NCBI GenBank assembly: GCA_024679565.1
Contig: JAIBDD010000004.1
Location: 55,921-119,920, forward strand
Length of the DNA stretch: 64,000 bases
Direction: 5' to 3'
Source of the DNA: Bacteroidota bacterium
Lineage (GTDB): Bacteria > Bacteroidota > Bacteroidia > NS11-12g > UBA9320
Shown here in pieces: positions 45,600 to 54,157 of this stretch. Under the pieces are notes generated by a model. That model had not been told where the DNA came from, searched no databases, and saw nothing but the letters and a program-made list of their open reading frames with translations. The position numbers and the translations under genes are program-made. Each line of letters opens with the position of its first letter. Positions within the stretch are counted from its first letter, which is position 1.

Positions 45600-46703
45600 A
45601 TGAAAGCGCCAATTCTAATACGAATCCTTGTTTTATCTATTGTCATTCAATTTACGGCATGTAACTCAACCAAACAGAGTCTTGGTTCGACTAGTAAAAA
45701 GCCAAAGCGGATAATCTTTTTGATTGGTGATGGAATGGGATTAAGTCAAATCTCAACATTGTTTTTGCAGAAAGACAACACCAATAATTTTAAACGGTTT
45801 AAAACCATCGGCTTTATTAATACAAGCTCAGGGTCTCATAAAATTACGGATTCAGCTGCCGGCGCTACGGCATTCGCCTGTGGCAAAAAGACCTATAATG
45901 GTGCCATAGGAGTAGACATTGACACAAACGCCAGCGTCAATTTAATTGAAAAGTTTTCTGAAAAGGATTATGTCACGGGTTTGATTGCTACGTCATCAAT
46001 TACCCACGCAACACCTGCGTGTTTTTATGCGCACACCAAGCATCGACGAAATGAATTTGATATAGCCAAACAGCTTCTGTTGTCTGATGTTGATTTTTTT
46101 GCTGGAGGTGGACGTGATTTTTTAAGAGAGATGAATGCAGAAATGCAGTTATATAACTGGAATATCGATACCAGTAACACACAAAATTGGGAGTCAATTA
46201 CATTTAATCCTGAACATAAATATGGCTATTTGTTGTCGGGAAAAGGAATGACAACCATGGTTAATGGTCGTGGAGATTTTCTTTACAATGCAACGAATGC
46301 TTCACTGCGTTACCTCGACAAAAGAAAGTCGTTTATGATGATAGAAGGGTCACAAATCGACTGGGGTGGGCATGCCAATGATTATGAATATGTGTTTACC
46401 GAAATGGAAGACTTTGACAAAACTGTGGGTGCTGTTTTAGACTATGCAGAAAAAGATGGTAATACTTTAGTGGTTGTTACGGCTGATCACGAAACAGGTG
46501 GTTTGGCGTTAAGACCAGCTTCATATCAAGATGCTGATGGGATTTCTCATAACGACTATGACGCTGTAGAAGGGTCATTTAATACCGGCGGTCATACAGC
46601 CGCATTAATCCCTGTTTTTGCCTATGGTCCTGGAGCCAGTGAGTTTCAAGGGTTTTATGAAAACACCGAAATTTTCAATAAATTTTTAAAGCTTTTGAAA
46701 TAA
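45600..46703 (+). CDS. Alkaline phosphatase, probable lipoprotein
   Basis: 367 residues. The N-terminus ends in a lipobox-like FTAC (Cys21), so it is probably an outer-membrane or surface lipoprotein. PhoA superfamily signatures: FLIGDGMGLSQI (first metal-binding Asp), DSAAGATAFACG with nucleophile Ser85, HAND-type metal ligands in GSQIDWGGHANDYEY, VVTADHETGGL and the final His in NTGGHTAALIPV. It should release phosphate from phosphomonoesters outside the cytoplasm. No Pho-box-like repeat was seen upstream. All catalytic positions I can identify are intact. Confidence 0.95.
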   Translation: MKAPILIRILVLSIVIQFTACNSTKQSLGSTSKKPKRIIFLIGDGMGLSQISTLFLQKDNTNNFKRFKTIGFINTSSGSHKITDSAAGATAFACGKKTYNGAIGVDIDTNASVNLIEKFSEKDYVTGLIATSSITHATPACFYAHTKHRRNEFDIAKQLLLSDVDFFAGGGRDFLREMNAEMQLYNWNIDTSNTQNWESITFNPEHKYGYLLSGKGMTTMVNGRGDFLYNATNASLRYLDKRKSFMMIEGSQIDWGGHANDYEYVFTEMEDFDKTVGAVLDYAEKDGNTLVVVTADHETGGLALRPASYQDADGISHNDYDAVEGSFNTGGHTAALIPVFAYGPGASEFQGFYENTEIFNKFLKLLK

Positions 46704-46712
46704 GTATGGTGA

Positions 46713-47306
46713 CTATGGTTTGTTAAAAACATTGGTCGTCTTGACAATTTCCATTACATATGTTTTGCCACTGTAGTTTGCGATTGTCAAGGTGGTTTTA
46801 TAGTCTTTTGAGCCGTCACTTAAATCAGGGGTTAAGAAGTTTATCATTGAACCTGGTTCTTCTGAATCAAAGTATAAGCAATTCCGAACGCGAAGACCAT
46901 TTAAATTCACATTGTTTTCATCGGCTGCAGTACGTAAATGTTCAATATTTTCCATGAAACGACTGGTCATCCCGTCAATCATTACCTGTACGTCTTTATC
47001 TGTTTTACCATTTGTTTCTTTACCTGCAATTGCTCTAGCCACAGTTACGTCTAGGAAGTATTGAGATATTTGATCTACCGAGCCCGATTGCAGTGCTGAT
47101 AGAAACGACTCACACACTTCACCATAAGTCATTTTTATACCCTGAGGTGGGGTTTGCTGTACTTCGATATTTTGGATTGGTTGAGTTGGTTCTTGCTCTG
47201 CTACTGGTTCTTCAACAATTTTGGTTGGGTCATCTTTCTGATTTTTTTTAAATAGCCCGCAAGAGGTTAAACATATCAAGCTTGTTACAATCGCAATAAA
47301 TTTCAT
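46713..47306 (-). CDS. Hypothetical lipoprotein
   Basis: 197 residues with a lipoprotein signal (LICLTSCG, Cys16), a Pro/Glu/Gln-rich linker (~25-55) and a folded C-terminal ~140 residues (YGEVCESFLSALQSG, then GKTYVMEIVKTTNVF). I do not recognise the family; the fold may be NTF2-like, as repeated helices then strands suggest. Convergent with the phosphatase gene (9-nt gap). Confidence 0.7.
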   Translation of the reverse strand: MKFIAIVTSLICLTSCGLFKKNQKDDPTKIVEEPVAEQEPTQPIQNIEVQQTPPQGIKMTYGEVCESFLSALQSGSVDQISQYFLDVTVARAIAGKETNGKTDKDVQVMIDGMTSRFMENIEHLRTAADENNVNLNGLRVRNCLYFDSEEPGSMINFLTPDLSDGSKDYKTTLTIANYSGKTYVMEIVKTTNVFNKP

Positions 47307-47444
47307 ATATCAAAAATAGCAGAAATTGTTCCAGAACGTAATGGATTGGTTTTTGAACTTATACAAGTGAAACAGTTACGGAAATCACAGAAATGCCTGT
47401 TTCCTTACTGTTTGACAAATCATTGATAAATAAACGTACAGATT

Positions 47445-47798
47445 ATGAGACAAATATTTTTACGAATTGCGACAGTGCTAGTTATACTTTTCTCTTTTAA
47501 TGGATGTTCTGATAATATTGAAGTCCAAGGGAACAATCCACGTGCTAGCGTTGTATTTGATTTTTGGGCCGGGGCGAGAAATGTGGAAGTTGACGGCGAA
47601 ATTTTTAATGATGGTAACACATACATTGAATTTGTAGAAGTAGAAATCGCCTTGTATGACGAATTTGGTCAATACACGAAATCTGTTTTCCAATCATTTA
47701 CTGTTGATTTACGACCACAAGATAGTTTTATATTCTCAACTGATTTTAGAGAATTTGATGTGTACGATGTAGATGTGATTATCTCTACTTTTTGGTAA
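47445..47798 (+). CDS. Small lipoprotein with an FxLYD-like domain
   Basis: 117 residues. Signal with a Cys at position 21 (FSFNGCSD) that could be lipidated. The mature part is a small beta-sandwich resembling FxLYD domains: VDGEIFNDGNTYIEFVEVEIALYDEFGQ, then a DLRPQDSFIFSTDF strand. Such domains are common on cell-surface lipoproteins; role unknown. Confidence 0.72.
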   Translation: MRQIFLRIATVLVILFSFNGCSDNIEVQGNNPRASVVFDFWAGARNVEVDGEIFNDGNTYIEFVEVEIALYDEFGQYTKSVFQSFTVDLRPQDSFIFSTDFREFDVYDVDVIISTFW

Positions 47799-47842
47799 CG
47801 GGATTTCTATCTCGAAGTAAACACTTTATGCACCTCAGATGT

Positions 47843-47850
47843 TACCTTTG
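47843..47850 (+). promoter_or_regulatory. Promoter -7 element of the ytxJ gene
   Basis: TACCTTTG, an exact TAnnTTTG match, 18 nt before the ATG at 47869. It lies after the in-frame ATG at 47839, which argues that 47869 is the real start. Confidence 0.55.
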
Positions 47851-47868
47851 TATCAATCAAAACAAAGT

Positions 47869-48234
47869 ATGTTCGGACTATTCGGAAATCAACCAAAACT
47901 CCCTGAATCATGGAAACAAATGGAATCCATTCAGGAATTAGAAGTAGCAGATCAAACGTCGTATAATAAGCCTGTAGTGCTGTTTAAACATAGCACTTCG
48001 TGTAGCATAAGTTCGATGGCTAAATCTAGGTTAGAAGGGGACACGGATGTTAATTCACCTGAAATCTACTACTTGGATCTTTTAGCATATCGTGATGTAA
48101 GCAATACTATTGCTGATAAATACGGAGTGAGACACGAAAGTCCTCAAGTCATAGTTTTGAGTAATGGTCAGGCAACCTATCACGCTAGCCATGGCCGAAT
48201 AAATATGAATGACCTTAAAGCAAACGCACATTAG
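47869..48234 (+). CDS. ytxJ: Bacillithiol-system redox-active protein YtxJ
   Basis: 121 residues from ATG 47869 (MFGLFGNQPKLPESW). Thioredoxin-like fold with a single active cysteine in KHSTSCSISSMAKSRLE, the signature of YtxJ (monothiol bacilliredoxin). It should reduce bacillithiol-protein mixed disulfides in the cytoplasm, implying that this organism makes bacillithiol, as many Bacteroidota do. The cis-Pro region HESPQVIVLSNGQ is present. The next gene begins directly after its stop codon. Confidence 0.93.
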   Translation: MFGLFGNQPKLPESWKQMESIQELEVADQTSYNKPVVLFKHSTSCSISSMAKSRLEGDTDVNSPEIYYLDLLAYRDVSNTIADKYGVRHESPQVIVLSNGQATYHASHGRINMNDLKANAH

Positions 48235-48633
48235 ATGGAATTAATTACAACACATATCGCCATGACGAAAGACATGGGGGTTCATGGAAACTTATTTGGA
48301 GGAATCATGATGGCGTGGATTGATGAAGCGGCTTCAGTTTTGGCTTGCCAAACTTGCCATTCGCCAAACATGGTAACGGTTAAGATTGATGAACTTGTGT
48401 TTCAAAAGAAGGTTAAAGAAGGATTTTTAATCAAAATATATGGCGAAGTGGCTCAAATCGGAAAGTCGTCTATAACCATGACCATTGAAGCACGAAAGGA
48501 AAGTGTTTACAGTCAAGAACAAGATTTGGTTTTGACAACAAAGGTCACTTTTGTTCGTATTGACGAAGGCGGAGATCCTACCCCAATTCCAACTCCAGTA
48601 AGGGAGCGATACAAACATTTGAGTAAATACTAG
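48235..48633 (+). CDS. Acyl-CoA thioesterase, hot-dog fold (YciA-like)
   Basis: 132 residues. Hot-dog thioesterase signatures: GVHGNLFGGIMMAWIDEAASVLA (with the active-site Asp and helix) and VTVKIDELVFQKKVKEG. YciA-type enzymes hydrolyse cytosolic acyl-CoA esters. It starts on the base after the ytxJ stop, so the two are one transcript. The C-terminus (TPIPTPVRERYKHL) fits the family. Confidence 0.9.
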   Translation: MELITTHIAMTKDMGVHGNLFGGIMMAWIDEAASVLACQTCHSPNMVTVKIDELVFQKKVKEGFLIKIYGEVAQIGKSSITMTIEARKESVYSQEQDLVLTTKVTFVRIDEGGDPTPIPTPVRERYKHLSKY

Positions 48634-48671
48634 GTCTAAGAAACCAACTTCTTCATTTCCATTTTTTACAA

Positions 48672-48679
48672 TACTTTTG
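48672..48679 (+). promoter_or_regulatory. Promoter -7 element of gcvT
   Basis: TACTTTTG, an exact TAnnTTTG match, 36 nt before the gcvT ATG. No clear -33 TTTG. Confidence 0.5.
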
Positions 48680-48715
48680 ACACCCTTTAATATTAATTCA
48701 TAACAGTATATACGT

Positions 48716-49822
48716 ATGTCAAGCACAGAACAATTAAAGAATACATCACTTACACATGTTCACGAATCCTTAGGAGGCAAAATGGTGCCGTTTGCAGGAT
48801 TTAACATGCCAGTACAATATTCGAATTTGAAAGAAGAACACATGGCTGTCCGTAATTCAGTTGGAATGTTTGACGTTTCACATATGGGTGAATTTTTGGT
48901 TAAAGGAGAAGGTGCTACAGCATTGATCGAATGGGTTACTTCCAACGACGTTGGTAAGCTTGTTGACATGCAGGCGCAGTATAACTGCTTCCCAAACAAC
49001 GACGGTGGAATTGTCGACGATTTGATTGTTTACAAATGGAACGATACTGAGTATAACCTCGTTATAAATGCCAGTAACATTGAGAAAGATTGGAACTGGA
49101 TTGTGGCGCAGAATGAAGAAAAAGGATTTGGCGCAGAGCTAAAAGACATGTCGGATGATTTGTCGTTGTTAGCCGTTCAAGGTCCAAATGCGCAAAAATT
49201 AATTCAAGGTTTAACAGACGTTGATTTAAGTGTTATAGAATTTTACCATTTTGGCGCAGGTGCTGTTGCCGGAATTGACGATATCATTATTTCAAACACA
49301 GGTTACACAGGCTCTGGAGGATTCGAATTATATGTTTGGAACAAAGATGCCGAAGCCCTTTGGAATGCGATAATGGAAGCTGGGAAAGAATATGACATCT
49401 TACCTTGCGGTTTGGGTTGTAGAGACACCCTCCGTATGGAAAAAGGCTATTGCTTATATGGCAATGACATCAACGACACTACTTCACCCATCGAGGCCGG
49501 TTTGGGCTGGATAACGAAATTCGACAAGCCTTTTGTAAACTGGGAATATCACCTAAAAATAAAGGAAGACAAACCATCTAAACGATTGGTTGGTTTCGAA
49601 ATGATTGACAGAGGAATTCCACGTCAGCATTATCCAATTTTGGATGCTGATGGCAACACTATCGGTGAGGTAACCAGTGGAACGCAGAGTCCTTCTTTAG
49701 GCAAAGCCATTGGTATGGGTTACGTGGCTAGAGGCTATGGTAAACGAGAAACCGAAATCTTTGTCGAGATACGGGGGAAATCGGTAAAAGCAAAAGTGGT
49801 TAAAATGCCGTTTTTGGATTAG
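48716..49822 (+). CDS. gcvT: Aminomethyltransferase, glycine cleavage T protein
   Basis: 368 residues. T protein transfers the methylene of glycine-derived aminomethyl-lipoyl H protein to tetrahydrofolate, releasing ammonia. Signatures: GGKMVPFAGFNMPVQY at the N-terminus, MFDVSHMGEF, the folate-site region SNTGYTGSGGFELY, and CRDTLRMEKGYCLYGND, plus SGTQSPSLGKAIGMGYV near the end. Other glycine-cleavage genes (gcvP, gcvH) are not in the window. Its stop shares TTAG with the convergent rlmF stop. Confidence 0.97.
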   Translation: MSSTEQLKNTSLTHVHESLGGKMVPFAGFNMPVQYSNLKEEHMAVRNSVGMFDVSHMGEFLVKGEGATALIEWVTSNDVGKLVDMQAQYNCFPNNDGGIVDDLIVYKWNDTEYNLVINASNIEKDWNWIVAQNEEKGFGAELKDMSDDLSLLAVQGPNAQKLIQGLTDVDLSVIEFYHFGAGAVAGIDDIIISNTGYTGSGGFELYVWNKDAEALWNAIMEAGKEYDILPCGLGCRDTLRMEKGYCLYGNDINDTTSPIEAGLGWITKFDKPFVNWEYHLKIKEDKPSKRLVGFEMIDRGIPRQHYPILDADGNTIGEVTSGTQSPSLGKAIGMGYVARGYGKRETEIFVEIRGKSVKAKVVKMPFLD

Positions 49823-50847
49823 TCCTCCAGAGGGAATTCTCGCATTTCTTTCCAATGCGTTGATCGCCACAACTCTTGCTGTTTTTTGGTAAGGAAGGTC
49901 CATGTCACAAGCCTACTTGACTTGTTTCCTTGTCCCATCGGAATCGTTTTTACTTTTACTGCGCGTATTTTCTTTAACGAAGCAAACACACTTTTTAAGT
50001 GGGATTTCTTAGAAACTAAAGTAGAAAAGCAATACACCGATTCTGCAAATTGCTTGCTCTGAATAATCATGTCTCTAATGAAGCGCTCTTCACCACCTTC
50101 GGTCCATAACTCGGTTGTTTGACCACCAAAATTTAACACTGGTGTTTTAACGCGTTTACCCTTCAAATTACTCAATTTGCGAATACTCCCTTTTTTAGCC
50201 TCTTCCATCGAAGCGTGAAATGGGGGATTGCAGATAGTTAGATCAAAACGTTCTCCTTTTTTTATAGCACCGTAGAAAATATCTTTTGATTTTTTCTGCA
50301 CTCTAATCTTAACTTGGTCTTTTAAATTTTCATTGGCTTGAACGATATCATTCGCCGCTGATGCAGCTGTTGGATCTATTTCAGTTCCAACAAACGACCA
50401 ACCGTATTCCGATTGACCAATTATGGGGTAGATACAATTGGCGCCCACACCTATATCCATGCACTTTACACTTGCTCCAGTTGGGATGCTTCTGGTGTCT
50501 GTGGTAAGGTTTACCGAACTTATTACATCAGCTATATGATGCACATAATCCGCTCTCCCAGGTATAGGAGGGCATAAATAGTCTTCTGGAATCGACCATT
50601 CTTTGATGTCGTATCCACTCTTAAGTAATGCTGTATTAAGCCACTTTACCGCTTCGGGGTCAAAGAAGTCAATAGATTCGTCTCCGTATTTATTGACGGA
50701 GATAAATGGTTTTAATGCCGGACATGCTTCAGTAAGTTTGTCGAAATCATACCTAGTACGGTGTTTATTTCTTGGGTGTAACCTAGGCTTTACCTTTTCA
50801 GTCCCACCTTTTTGTTTTGTTGAAATTTGTGATTTACTAGCTGACAT
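49819..50847 (-). CDS. rlmF: 23S rRNA (adenine-N6)-methyltransferase RlmF
   Basis: 342 residues from ATG 50847 (MSASKSQIS); the longer TTG-started reading is unlikely. RlmF methylates A1618 of 23S rRNA. Family markers: LHPRNKHRTRYDF, then FISVNKYGDESIDFFDPEAVKWLN, CPPIPGRADYVHHIADV, the SAM motif CMDIGVGANCIYPI, and the catalytic NPPF motif in CNPPFHAS. Length and order of motifs are as in E. coli RlmF (YbiN). Confidence 0.93.
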   Translation of the reverse strand: MSASKSQISTKQKGGTEKVKPRLHPRNKHRTRYDFDKLTEACPALKPFISVNKYGDESIDFFDPEAVKWLNTALLKSGYDIKEWSIPEDYLCPPIPGRADYVHHIADVISSVNLTTDTRSIPTGASVKCMDIGVGANCIYPIIGQSEYGWSFVGTEIDPTAASAANDIVQANENLKDQVKIRVQKKSKDIFYGAIKKGERFDLTICNPPFHASMEEAKKGSIRKLSNLKGKRVKTPVLNFGGQTTELWTEGGEERFIRDMIIQSKQFAESVYCFSTLVSKKSHLKSVFASLKKIRAVKVKTIPMGQGNKSSRLVTWTFLTKKQQELWRSTHWKEMREFPLED

Positions 50848-50898
50848 ATCATAGCGGCAACACAAGTCAGTTACCTTCAGCAAAGGTCGTTTGAATAA

Positions 50899-51363
50899 TT
50901 AACTCGGACGGTGTTTTTCTTGAATTCCGTATAATAAATTGCGCAAATACTGGTCTTTGCATTTTCTAAATTGAGGCTGTTTGGGGTTTCTCAGAAATGC
51001 ACTAAGCTCGTGCGGACTAACTTCCAAATCAACCAGATCAAAGAGGTCGATGATGTCGTCTGTAGTTAAACTTAGAGCGATTTTGATCTTTTTAAGAATG
51101 ATGTTGTTGTCTAGGTTGGTTTCTACGGGCATCGGCGGCCTTCCTTCTTGTTTACCTCTATTCTTGTAAATCAACCCGTTTAAAAACAAAGCCAATTGCT
51201 TGTCGGGCAGGTTGTTGTATTCTTCATTGTCTTCAGGTTTGAGCCAATTACTCACTTTTGATCGATCAACTGTATAGTCTGCTAATCCAAAGATTTCTAT
51301 CATTTCTGAATCACTAAAGTCGAAAGCGTACCGGAGCTTTTTTAAGATGTCGTTGTTGGTCAT
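50899..51363 (-). CDS. DUF1456 family protein (YehS-like)
   Basis: 154 residues made of two homologous ~70-residue repeats (ILKKLRYAFDFSDSEMIEIFGL and ILKKIKIALSLTTDDIIDLFDL), each followed by a VSxWLKP/LSAFLRNP-type motif and a helix ending in a conserved LFLNGLI/LRNLLYG. This is the DUF1456/YehS family, cytoplasmic and of unknown function. It is 52 nt upstream of rlmF on the same strand and may be co-transcribed. Confidence 0.88.
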   Translation of the reverse strand: MTNNDILKKLRYAFDFSDSEMIEIFGLADYTVDRSKVSNWLKPEDNEEYNNLPDKQLALFLNGLIYKNRGKQEGRPPMPVETNLDNNIILKKIKIALSLTTDDIIDLFDLVDLEVSPHELSAFLRNPKQPQFRKCKDQYLRNLLYGIQEKHRPS

Positions 51364-51481
51364 AAAGCGTCAAAGATATTGGTTTAATAATGATCAAATT
51401 GGGTCATGTTGGTTTTATAAAATGTAAAACATACTTGTCATTATGTATTGTATGTCGTACATTTGAGAAAAATTCAAACTT

Positions 51482-51952
51482 ATGGACGTGAAATATTTAT
51501 TCCCTGCAAGACTAAAAATATGGGGTTGGGTGATTCTTATTCCTTCGGCAGTGTTGGGCTTAATTGATTTATTTGTTGAGTGGCAGCCTGCCTTTTTCAA
51601 TTGGATGGTGCCAGCTCTTTATAAAAACGAAATATTGGGTGAAACGACATATTTTGGTATGGTTGATAACAATGTACTCAATGAGATCTTTGGCATACTC
51701 ATTATTGTTGGTGGCATTTTGGTGGCATTTTCAAAAGTTAAAAATGAAGATGAATTTATAACGAAAATTAGACTAGAATCACTGGTGTGGGCCACGTATA
51801 TAAACTACATAGTCTTGTTACTGGCTTTTGTGTTTGTTTATGACATGGGATTTTTGTGGGTGATGATCTTTAATATGTTTACCATTCTATTGTTTTTTAT
51901 TATCCGATTTAATTGGCAACTTCAAAAATTAAACGCAAAGCATGAAGAATAG
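51482..51952 (+). CDS. Four-helix membrane protein paired with an XRE regulator
   Basis: 156 residues with four predicted membrane helices (~12-30, ~62-82, ~99-118, ~122-142; for example IFGILIIVGGILVAF). I do not recognise a named family. It overlaps a tiny helix-turn-helix regulator gene by 11 bp, an arrangement often seen for small integral membrane proteins with dedicated YozG-like regulators, in which the membrane protein may control or be controlled by the regulator. Confidence 0.72.
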   Translation: MDVKYLFPARLKIWGWVILIPSAVLGLIDLFVEWQPAFFNWMVPALYKNEILGETTYFGMVDNNVLNEIFGILIIVGGILVAFSKVKNEDEFITKIRLESLVWATYINYIVLLLAFVFVYDMGFLWVMIFNMFTILLFFIIRFNWQLQKLNAKHEE

Positions 51953-52148
51953 CATCAAAGTAGAAAGGGCGAAAATGAACATTACGCAAGCTGCTTTGGC
52001 AAAAAGTGCGAAGGTTAGTCGTCAAACAATCAATGCAATGGAGTTGGGTAAGTATGTCCCTTCTACCGTTTTGGCGCTTCGTTTGGCTTCAATATTTAAT
52101 GTAGAAGTTGGTGACCTTTTCCAACTTGAGGCATTAGACTGGGAGTGA
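51942..52148 (+). CDS. Small XRE-family helix-turn-helix regulator (YozG-like)
   Basis: 68 residues, essentially one Cro/CI-type HTH: VERAKMNITQAALAKSAKVSRQTINAMELGKYVPSTVLALRLASIFNVEVGDLF, as in YozG-like proteins. It should bind DNA as a dimer. Coupled by an 11-bp overlap to the upstream membrane-protein gene. Its stop abuts the stop of the convergent gene with no spacer. Confidence 0.9.
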   Translation: MKNSIKVERAKMNITQAALAKSAKVSRQTINAMELGKYVPSTVLALRLASIFNVEVGDLFQLEALDWE

Positions 52149-52523
52149 TTATTTATAGGTGATTAGAAAACTAAGTTCAGCACTATCATCATTCAATGTG
52201 GCATGCCAGCTCGTGTTTTTTGTTTCGTTAGATTTCTCGTACAATTCACCTGACTTATCAAAGCCATTTATTTCAGCATAGGAGGCAATGTCTACAACCG
52301 ATGTGTCAAGTTTAAACGTTGATAATTTGGTGTTGTCCGTTACCCGGCAATCACAATCTGAGATCGGGGGTACGTTAATTCCAGTGCGTAATTCAATGTT
52401 ATCAATGTTGAATCTTTCGCAATCTTGTCTATTAAAAATGTGACGGACTAATAGCTTGAAACTCCCCATAAACAGTAAAACACCCAATACGACTAGGCCA
52501 ATTATTTTTAATACTTTACTCAT
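52149..52523 (-). CDS. Hypothetical single-pass membrane or secreted protein
   Basis: 124 residues. An N-terminal hydrophobic helix (residues ~6-25, IIGLVVLGVLLFMGSFKLLV) is followed by ~100 residues with three cysteines in CERF...CDCRV and beta-type strands. No family recognised. The ATG overlaps the stop of the upstream NAD-binding gene (ATGA), so it is the last member of a four-gene operon. Confidence 0.65.
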   Translation of the reverse strand: MSKVLKIIGLVVLGVLLFMGSFKLLVRHIFNRQDCERFNIDNIELRTGINVPPISDCDCRVTDNTKLSTFKLDTSVVDIASYAEINGFDKSGELYEKSNETKNTSWHATLNDDSAELSFLITYK

Positions 52524-53188
52524 GATGGCTTATTATGTCTTTGTTCTCGAATATTTCTTTTGTCCCCCATTGTGAGTCCCACTGCGAGCATTACATCGGC
52601 CAAGCGTTCGGATGTGACGCTAAAGTTGGTTCCGAAATGCTTTAGAACAGGATAAAGTCTACGCATTAATCGGTAGCTCCAATTGGGCTCTTTTCGCTTC
52701 GTTACCGGGTAGATATAACCCGGGCGAAAAGTGTGAAAGTTGTGCTGGAAAGTCTGACTTAATGCCTTTTCTACTGCACCTTTATCTTGGGCGAACATCA
52801 TTCTGCTTTTTTCGGACCGGTCTGCACCTTGTCCACTGAGCAAAACAAAACGAACGTCTGGGTTTTGATCAACAAGGGTTTGGCCAAATGCAATTGGTGT
52901 GTCGACTGTAATTTGTCTGAATGTATCTCTCGCAACAGAACCTGTATAGACTCCTACACAGTAAAAAGCAACGTCAATATTTTTCCAATATGTAGCATCT
53001 GAGTTCATTTGACTAAAGTCGGAAAGGATGACTTCGTTCAGTTTTGGATGGTTGATTCCTGATGGTCGTCTAGCTAAGCTGACTACTTCATTCACATCAG
53101 GGTGTTCAAGGGCACGGCTTAAAATATTTCCTCCAATCATACCTGAGACTCCAGTGATGATTATTTTCTTGGTTTTATTGGAATCCAT
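52520..53188 (-). CDS. NAD(P)-binding Rossmann-fold protein, atypical SDR
   Basis: 222 residues. The N-terminal nucleotide-binding motif is IIITGVSGMIGGNIL (GxxGxxG), then VVSLARRPSG, LSGQGADRSEKSRMMFAQDKGAVE (with a KxxxE-type segment) and FRPGYIYPV. It resembles HTATIP2/NmrA-like epimerase-type SDRs, which often lack the Tyr of classical SDRs. Substrate unknown. Overlaps its upstream neighbour by 28 bp and its downstream neighbour by 4 bp. Confidence 0.85.
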   Translation of the reverse strand: MDSNKTKKIIITGVSGMIGGNILSRALEHPDVNEVVSLARRPSGINHPKLNEVILSDFSQMNSDATYWKNIDVAFYCVGVYTGSVARDTFRQITVDTPIAFGQTLVDQNPDVRFVLLSGQGADRSEKSRMMFAQDKGAVEKALSQTFQHNFHTFRPGYIYPVTKRKEPNWSYRLMRRLYPVLKHFGTNFSVTSERLADVMLAVGLTMGDKRNIREQRHNKPS

Positions 53189-53646
53189 ATATCTTCTTCA
53201 GAGTCGATTGAATTGTTTTTATATTTACTGCCAAGCACTTCAAAATGTGGTCTATTATCTATGGCATACATCGAATTGGGTAGCCATTCTCCGTAAATAT
53301 AGCCAAAAGTTTTACCTGCACTAGAGGCAAGACCTTTATGGGAAAATACCACGTACAGGCCACTTGGGATGGTGAAAAAGTCGTACCCAGGAGGTAAATC
53401 TTGTATTTGGGAGACTGAAACACAAGCCCATTTTGTAAACGCAGTATTGGGGTTAAATTGTATAAAAGAATAGTCTGCAGGGTATACCTGAAGAGATATC
53501 ATATCGGCAGATGTTCTATGTTTTGTGTGCAATATTCCTGGAAGACACGACTGCCATAATTCTTTTGTCTTATTCTGAGCAACAGACATCGTTAGAGACT
53601 TACCAATCACCAAGGTTTTTGGCCATGTTTCTATCTTGAAATCCAT
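53161..53646 (-). CDS. GyrI-like effector-binding domain protein
   Basis: 161 residues. The SHS2/GyrI-like fold is suggested by FKIETWPKTLVIGKSLTMSVAQNKTKELW, LPPGYDFFTIPSGLYVVFSHKG and GYIYGEWLPNSMYAIDNRPHFEVLG. Such domains bind small drug-like or toxic molecules; standalone versions can hydrolyse or sequester them. The gene is 2 nt downstream of the TfoX-like gene and overlaps the next by 28 bp. Confidence 0.85.
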   Translation of the reverse strand: MDFKIETWPKTLVIGKSLTMSVAQNKTKELWQSCLPGILHTKHRTSADMISLQVYPADYSFIQFNPNTAFTKWACVSVSQIQDLPPGYDFFTIPSGLYVVFSHKGLASSAGKTFGYIYGEWLPNSMYAIDNRPHFEVLGSKYKNNSIDSEEDIWIPIKPRK

Positions 53647-53648
53647 CT

Positions 53649-54020
53649 TTATGCTTTTTTCTTTTTGGATTTACTTGCCTTTGCTAAAGGATTAAAGGCC
53701 AAGCATAGGTCAATCCAATAGGTTAAGTCTTCCTCTTTATCCCAGCCTTCTGGAGTAACGAAGATGTAGCCACGCATGGGTCTCCCAGTAAAGTCCATCG
53801 GCAAACAAACCTCCTTTTTTAGCTCCTGTTGGTATGCCTCTTCACCAATGCGAGCCATTAATAAAGAATCACCATACCGCTTGTCGATGTGGATGCCACA
53901 TAACATCTTATTGTCTACCATAAAAAGAAGACCACCCATCATGTTTTTTGAGAAAAAATCTACCTTTCTTTCTGTCAATATGTTTGTGATACGCTCACCG
54001 AAGTATGTATCGTATGCCAT
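53649..54020 (-). CDS. TfoX/Sxy N-terminal domain protein
   Basis: 123 residues. TfoX_N domain: MMGGLLFMVDNKMLCGI, then DSLLMARIGEEAYQQ and MRGYIFVTPEGWDKEEDLTYW, plus a Lys-rich tail. In gamma-proteobacteria TfoX regulates competence; in Bacteroidota small TfoX_N-only proteins are common and their role is not known. First gene of the operon running to 52149. Confidence 0.87.
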   Translation of the reverse strand: MAYDTYFGERITNILTERKVDFFSKNMMGGLLFMVDNKMLCGIHIDKRYGDSLLMARIGEEAYQQELKKEVCLPMDFTGRPMRGYIFVTPEGWDKEEDLTYWIDLCLAFNPLAKASKSKKKKA

Positions 54021-54157
54021 AGCGTTTCAAAAATAGCTGTTTTGCCTTAGGTCTTTAACGAAAACTGGAAGGGGTCTAACGATGCTCAAGAACCAGAAAA
54101 ACATTAAGGTTTGTAAAGGGTAGACCGCTCCCCTATAATGGTGTCGCAGTAAGAATG

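Noticed and set aside
47839..47868. Ten-residue N-terminal extension of YtxJ
   Set aside because: The -7 element at 47843-47850 would be downstream of that ATG, and the family starts at MFGLF.
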